DNA from: an uncultured bacterium
GTDB taxonomy: Bacteria > Planctomycetota > Phycisphaerae > Phycisphaerales > SM1A02
Length of the DNA stretch: 7,992 nt
Reading direction: 5' to 3'
NCBI GenBank assembly: GCA_903938205.1
Contig: CAJACJ010000272.1
Location: forward strand, 1 to 7,992
In this document: positions 6,284 through 7,992 of the stretch, in pieces
How positions within the stretch are numbered: the first letter of the stretch is position 1
Layout of the letters: each line of letters starts with the position of its first letter
Program-made: the position numbers and the translations under genes
The notes under the pieces: model-generated
The model's input: only the letters and a program-made list of their open reading frames with translations
Database searches by the model: none
Told to the model about the DNA's origin: nothing

Positions 6284-7270
6284 ATGCAGGTTCTTTCAAA
6301 GCGTTGGGTTGGAATGTTCGCGGCACTTTGCGCTTGTTCATTTGTGTCGCTTGCCAACGACCAAACTGGAACAGTGGCGCCAGCGAGTGATGTTGATTAC
6401 TCCCAACTGCCGCCCGATCCAAAGACGCTTGAAGTGGAACTTGGAACTTTTAAATTAGACGCAGCAGGCGCAATGAAAGCCGCTGTTGACGCCACTGGCG
6501 GCAAGGTCATGTCGCTGCGCATTGTGAAGAGCAAGGACAAAGTTGATTATGAAATTCTTTGCTTTCAAATTGGATTGCCAGTGCGTGTGTTGATTGACGC
6601 CAAGACCGGTGAATTGCGCATTCCAAAGTTGGACGCTCAGGCCGCTGTTGTTGCGGCATCGGCAAAGGTGCCAGGAAAAGTCGGCAATGTGGACAGCGAT
6701 TTGCTGGCCGATCCACCAACATGGAAAGTGTCCGTGTTCGCTGGTGGCAAGAGCCATCTTGTGAGTGTGAATGCAATTGATGGAACAATTGTCAGTGATC
6801 AAGTTGCGGCGCAGTTGCCTGGCGACGCCACAGACGCGCCGATGCAAGGTGAATTTGGCGGCGTGCAATGGATTGTGCTGAAAGAAGGAACGGGCGCAAC
6901 GCCAAAGGGAACTGATTCAATGGTGAAGGTGAACTACAGCGGCTACTTGGTGGACGGCAAGCCATTCGACAGCAACACTGCGCGCGGCAAGCCAATTGAA
7001 TTTCGCTTGGACCGCGTGATCAAGGGCTGGACGCAAGGCGTACAGCCAATGAAAATTGGCGAGAAGCGAAAGTTGATTATTCCATGGAGTTTGGCGTACG
7101 GCGAGCAAGGTCGTCCGCCAGTGATTCCGCCAAAGGCCACGTTGATATTTGATGTTGAGTTGGTTGATGCCGACATGGCGCCGCCCGCGCCAAAGACACC
7201 AATGCCAACCATGCCGCCAACTGGCGCGCCAGCCGCTGGAGCAACTCCGCCACCAAACGGTGGTGGATAA
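6284..7270 (+). CDS. exported FKBP-type peptidyl-prolyl isomerase with two PepSY-like repeats
   Basis: This 328-residue predicted periplasmic or envelope protein speeds cis-trans isomerisation of X-Pro bonds. ATG 6284 has AGGAG at 6273-6277, 6 nt upstream. Residues 1-24 are a signal peptide. LCAC at 15-18 could be a lipobox, which would anchor the protein to a membrane; otherwise cleavage is after SLA. Residues about 56-112 look like a PepSY repeat (an LDAAGAMKAAVDATGGKV helix, then a strand ending VLIDAKTGEL). Residues about 116-172 repeat this more weakly (LDAQAAVVAASAK ... VSVNAIDGTIV). The FKBP domain is at about 192-297: VKVNYSGYLVDGKPFDSN, VIKGWTQGVQPMKIGEKRKLIIP, LAYGEQG, ATLIFDVELVD. 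The active-site residues Tyr218, Phe228, Asp229, Val245, Ile246, Trp249 and Tyr272 are all present. A Pro/Ala/Gly-rich tail (298-328) follows. It is probably in an operon with the lipoprotein gene 4 nt downstream. Confidence 0.9.
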   Translation: MQVLSKRWVGMFAALCACSFVSLANDQTGTVAPASDVDYSQLPPDPKTLEVELGTFKLDAAGAMKAAVDATGGKVMSLRIVKSKDKVDYEILCFQIGLPVRVLIDAKTGELRIPKLDAQAAVVAASAKVPGKVGNVDSDLLADPPTWKVSVFAGGKSHLVSVNAIDGTIVSDQVAAQLPGDATDAPMQGEFGGVQWIVLKEGTGATPKGTDSMVKVNYSGYLVDGKPFDSNTARGKPIEFRLDRVIKGWTQGVQPMKIGEKRKLIIPWSLAYGEQGRPPVIPPKATLIFDVELVDADMAPPAPKTPMPTMPPTGAPAAGATPPPNGGG

Positions 7271-7274
7271 ACAA

Positions 7275-7592
7275 GTGAGTTATTTTTCGCTGAGCCGTGC
7301 CCGTGTTGTATTGCACAGTGAATGTTCAACGCTTCAAAGATTGACGGCGATTTCTGTCGCGATTGTTTGCCTTGTGGCCTGTGGAAGAACTCCGGATTCC
7401 AAACCGATCATTGTTCCCAAAGCAGTGGGGCATCGCGAAAGCGTGTATGGAAAATCAATGGATCAAGCCGAGGCGTTGAAGGAAAAAGTGGCGGACTACA
7501 ACGCAAGTCTTGAGCAAGCCATTGATCAAGGAACCAAGGCGGAGCCGCCGCCAAAGAAAACTCCAGGCGCGCAGCCCGCGCCGCCACAATGA
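7275..7592 (+). CDS. small lipoprotein, unknown function
   Basis: This is a short exported lipoprotein directly after the FKBP gene. The clear signal is a hydrophobic stretch LTAISVAIVCLVACG with lipobox LVAC, the Cys being encoded at 7380-7382. The mature part is 70 residues: a short linker, a helix-forming stretch VYGKSMDQAEALKEKVADYNASLEQAIDQ that may be a small coiled coil, and a Pro-rich tail ending PAPPQ, similar in character to the tail of the FKBP protein. The start is uncertain. GTG 7275 lies 4 nt after the FKBP stop, with a weak GGTGG upstream, and gives 105 residues with a rather long 35-residue signal. TTG 7311 gives 93 residues with a more typical 23-residue signal but no SD. The frame is open further upstream to 7149, but there it only overlaps the FKBP gene. 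I do not recognise the family. Confidence 0.75.
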   Translation: MSYFSLSRARVVLHSECSTLQRLTAISVAIVCLVACGRTPDSKPIIVPKAVGHRESVYGKSMDQAEALKEKVADYNASLEQAIDQGTKAEPPPKKTPGAQPAPPQ

Positions 7593-7620
7593 TGTGAGAG
7601 TTGATTGCAAAGCATTCAAA

Positions 7621-7648
7621 AGCACCGCGCGTGAAGCGCGGTGTTTTT
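7621..7648 (+). terminator. intrinsic terminator after FKBP-lipoprotein operon
   Basis: A perfect 8-bp GC-rich stem (7623-7630 with 7636-7643) and a 5-nt loop GTGAA are followed by five T (7644-7648), 30 nt after the lipoprotein stop. Read in the opposite direction the stem is followed by CTTTTG, so it may also stop transcripts from the converging aminopeptidase gene. Confidence 0.92.
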
Positions 7649-7679
7649 ATGTGTGTATGAATTCGTGAATGTGTTTCAA

Positions 7680-7702
7680 GGATTGTTGTCACGCAACAAT
7701 CC
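7680..7702 (-). terminator. hairpin after the aminopeptidase gene
   Basis: A perfect 9-bp inverted repeat (GGATTGTTG at 7680-7688, CAACAATCC at 7694-7702, loop TCACG) lies 10 nt past the TAA of the leftward aminopeptidase gene. On the minus strand it is followed by only two T, so alone it would be a weak intrinsic terminator. It may instead protect the 3' end, or act together with the stronger stem at 7623-7643. Confidence 0.6.
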
Positions 7703-7712
7703 CGTCGCCGGC

Positions 7713-7992
7713 TTAAGCGAGCCGATTTGGATTCAGGCCTTCAAGTTCCTTCGCCACAAATATTCCATCTTTGCGGATTACTTCGCCATCGAAAGAAATT
7801 GTGCCGCCACCATATTCAGGTCGTTGAATGCACACTAAATCCCAGTGAATATCACTTTTATTGCCGTTGTCGGTTTCTTCGTAGCAACGGCCTGGAGTGA
7901 AGTGGAAGCTGCCGGCGATTTTCTCGTCAAACAGAATGTCTTTCATGGGTTCAAGAATGTGCGGATTGAAACCAATGGCGAACTCGCCAACA
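7713..7992 (-). CDS. M29-family aminopeptidase, C-terminal part (right-truncated)
   Basis: This is the last 92 residues of a leftward gene that continues beyond the right edge; the ATG at 7946 is internal, since the conserved frame runs through it. The sequence matches the end of the thermophilic metalloaminopeptidases (peptidase family M29, AmpS/aminopeptidase T type), which remove N-terminal residues from peptides using two metal ions. Motifs visible in order are VGEFAIGFNP (metal-ligand Glu), LFDEKIAGSFHFTPGRCYEE (His), NKSDIHWDLV (the His-x-Asp pair) and GGTISFDGEVIRKDGIF, the usual final strand. About 14 residues (VAKELEGLNPNRLA) extend past the usual end. The enzyme is expected to be cytosolic. 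The stop is TAA at 7713-7715, with a hairpin just beyond. Confidence 0.88.
   Translation of the reverse strand, partial: VGEFAIGFNPHILEPMKDILFDEKIAGSFHFTPGRCYEETDNGNKSDIHWDLVCIQRPEYGGGTISFDGEVIRKDGIFVAKELEGLNPNRLA

Noticed and set aside
7149..7274. Upstream extension of the lipoprotein frame
   Set aside because: It overlaps the C-terminal part of the FKBP domain and its tail in another frame, giving an Arg/Gln-rich translation ahead of a signal peptide that already has nearer starts.
1..7992. Alternative genetic code with UGA as Trp or Gly
   Set aside because: Several genes end properly at TGA, including tkt in an ATGA overlap with rpiB and the lipoprotein gene just before its terminator, and Trp is encoded by TGG throughout.

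Overview
The window carries an ordinary-looking bacterial chromosomal segment with mixed gene directions, Shine-Dalgarno (SD) sites of the AAGGA/AGGAG type, Sec signal peptides and at least one lipoprotein signal. This fits a Gram-negative or otherwise envelope-rich bacterium of middling G+C. The phylum cannot be fixed from the sequence; a planctomycete-like or related lineage is only a guess. Genes end in both TAA and TGA, and Trp is written TGG throughout, so the standard code is in use.

Layout from left to right. (1) The C-terminal half of a major facilitator transporter enters from the left edge. (2) A six-helix potassium-channel-like protein with a TTIGYGD filter follows. Just before it, in the same frame, lies an 18-codon ORF with a much better SD than the channel itself. 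(3) Two tandem leftward genes encode paralogous secreted, Pro/Asn/Gly-rich proteins with a striking VHYHYHYD motif and a shared C-terminal block. Their upstream leaders are also recognisably duplicated. (4) A rightward transketolase (tkt) overlaps ribose-5-phosphate isomerase B (rpiB) by ATGA, giving a non-oxidative pentose-phosphate pair. The tkt frame is intact and carries every catalytic residue I can place, but has one in-frame TGA at codon 130, directly before the active-site PGHPE motif. (5) An exported FKBP-type prolyl isomerase has two PepSY-like repeats ahead of the FKBP domain. It is followed after 4 nt by a small lipoprotein gene, and this pair ends at a strong intrinsic terminator. 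(6) The C-terminal part of a leftward M29-family aminopeptidase comes in from the right edge, with its own hairpin just after the stop codon.

The points most worth following are the in-frame UGA of tkt (lesion, sequence error or recoding), the short ORF ahead of the channel, the duplicated HYHYHY proteins with their shared leader, and the PepSY-PepSY-FKBP arrangement. No tRNA, rRNA, CRISPR array or insertion sequence was seen. No gap between genes exceeds 200 bases.
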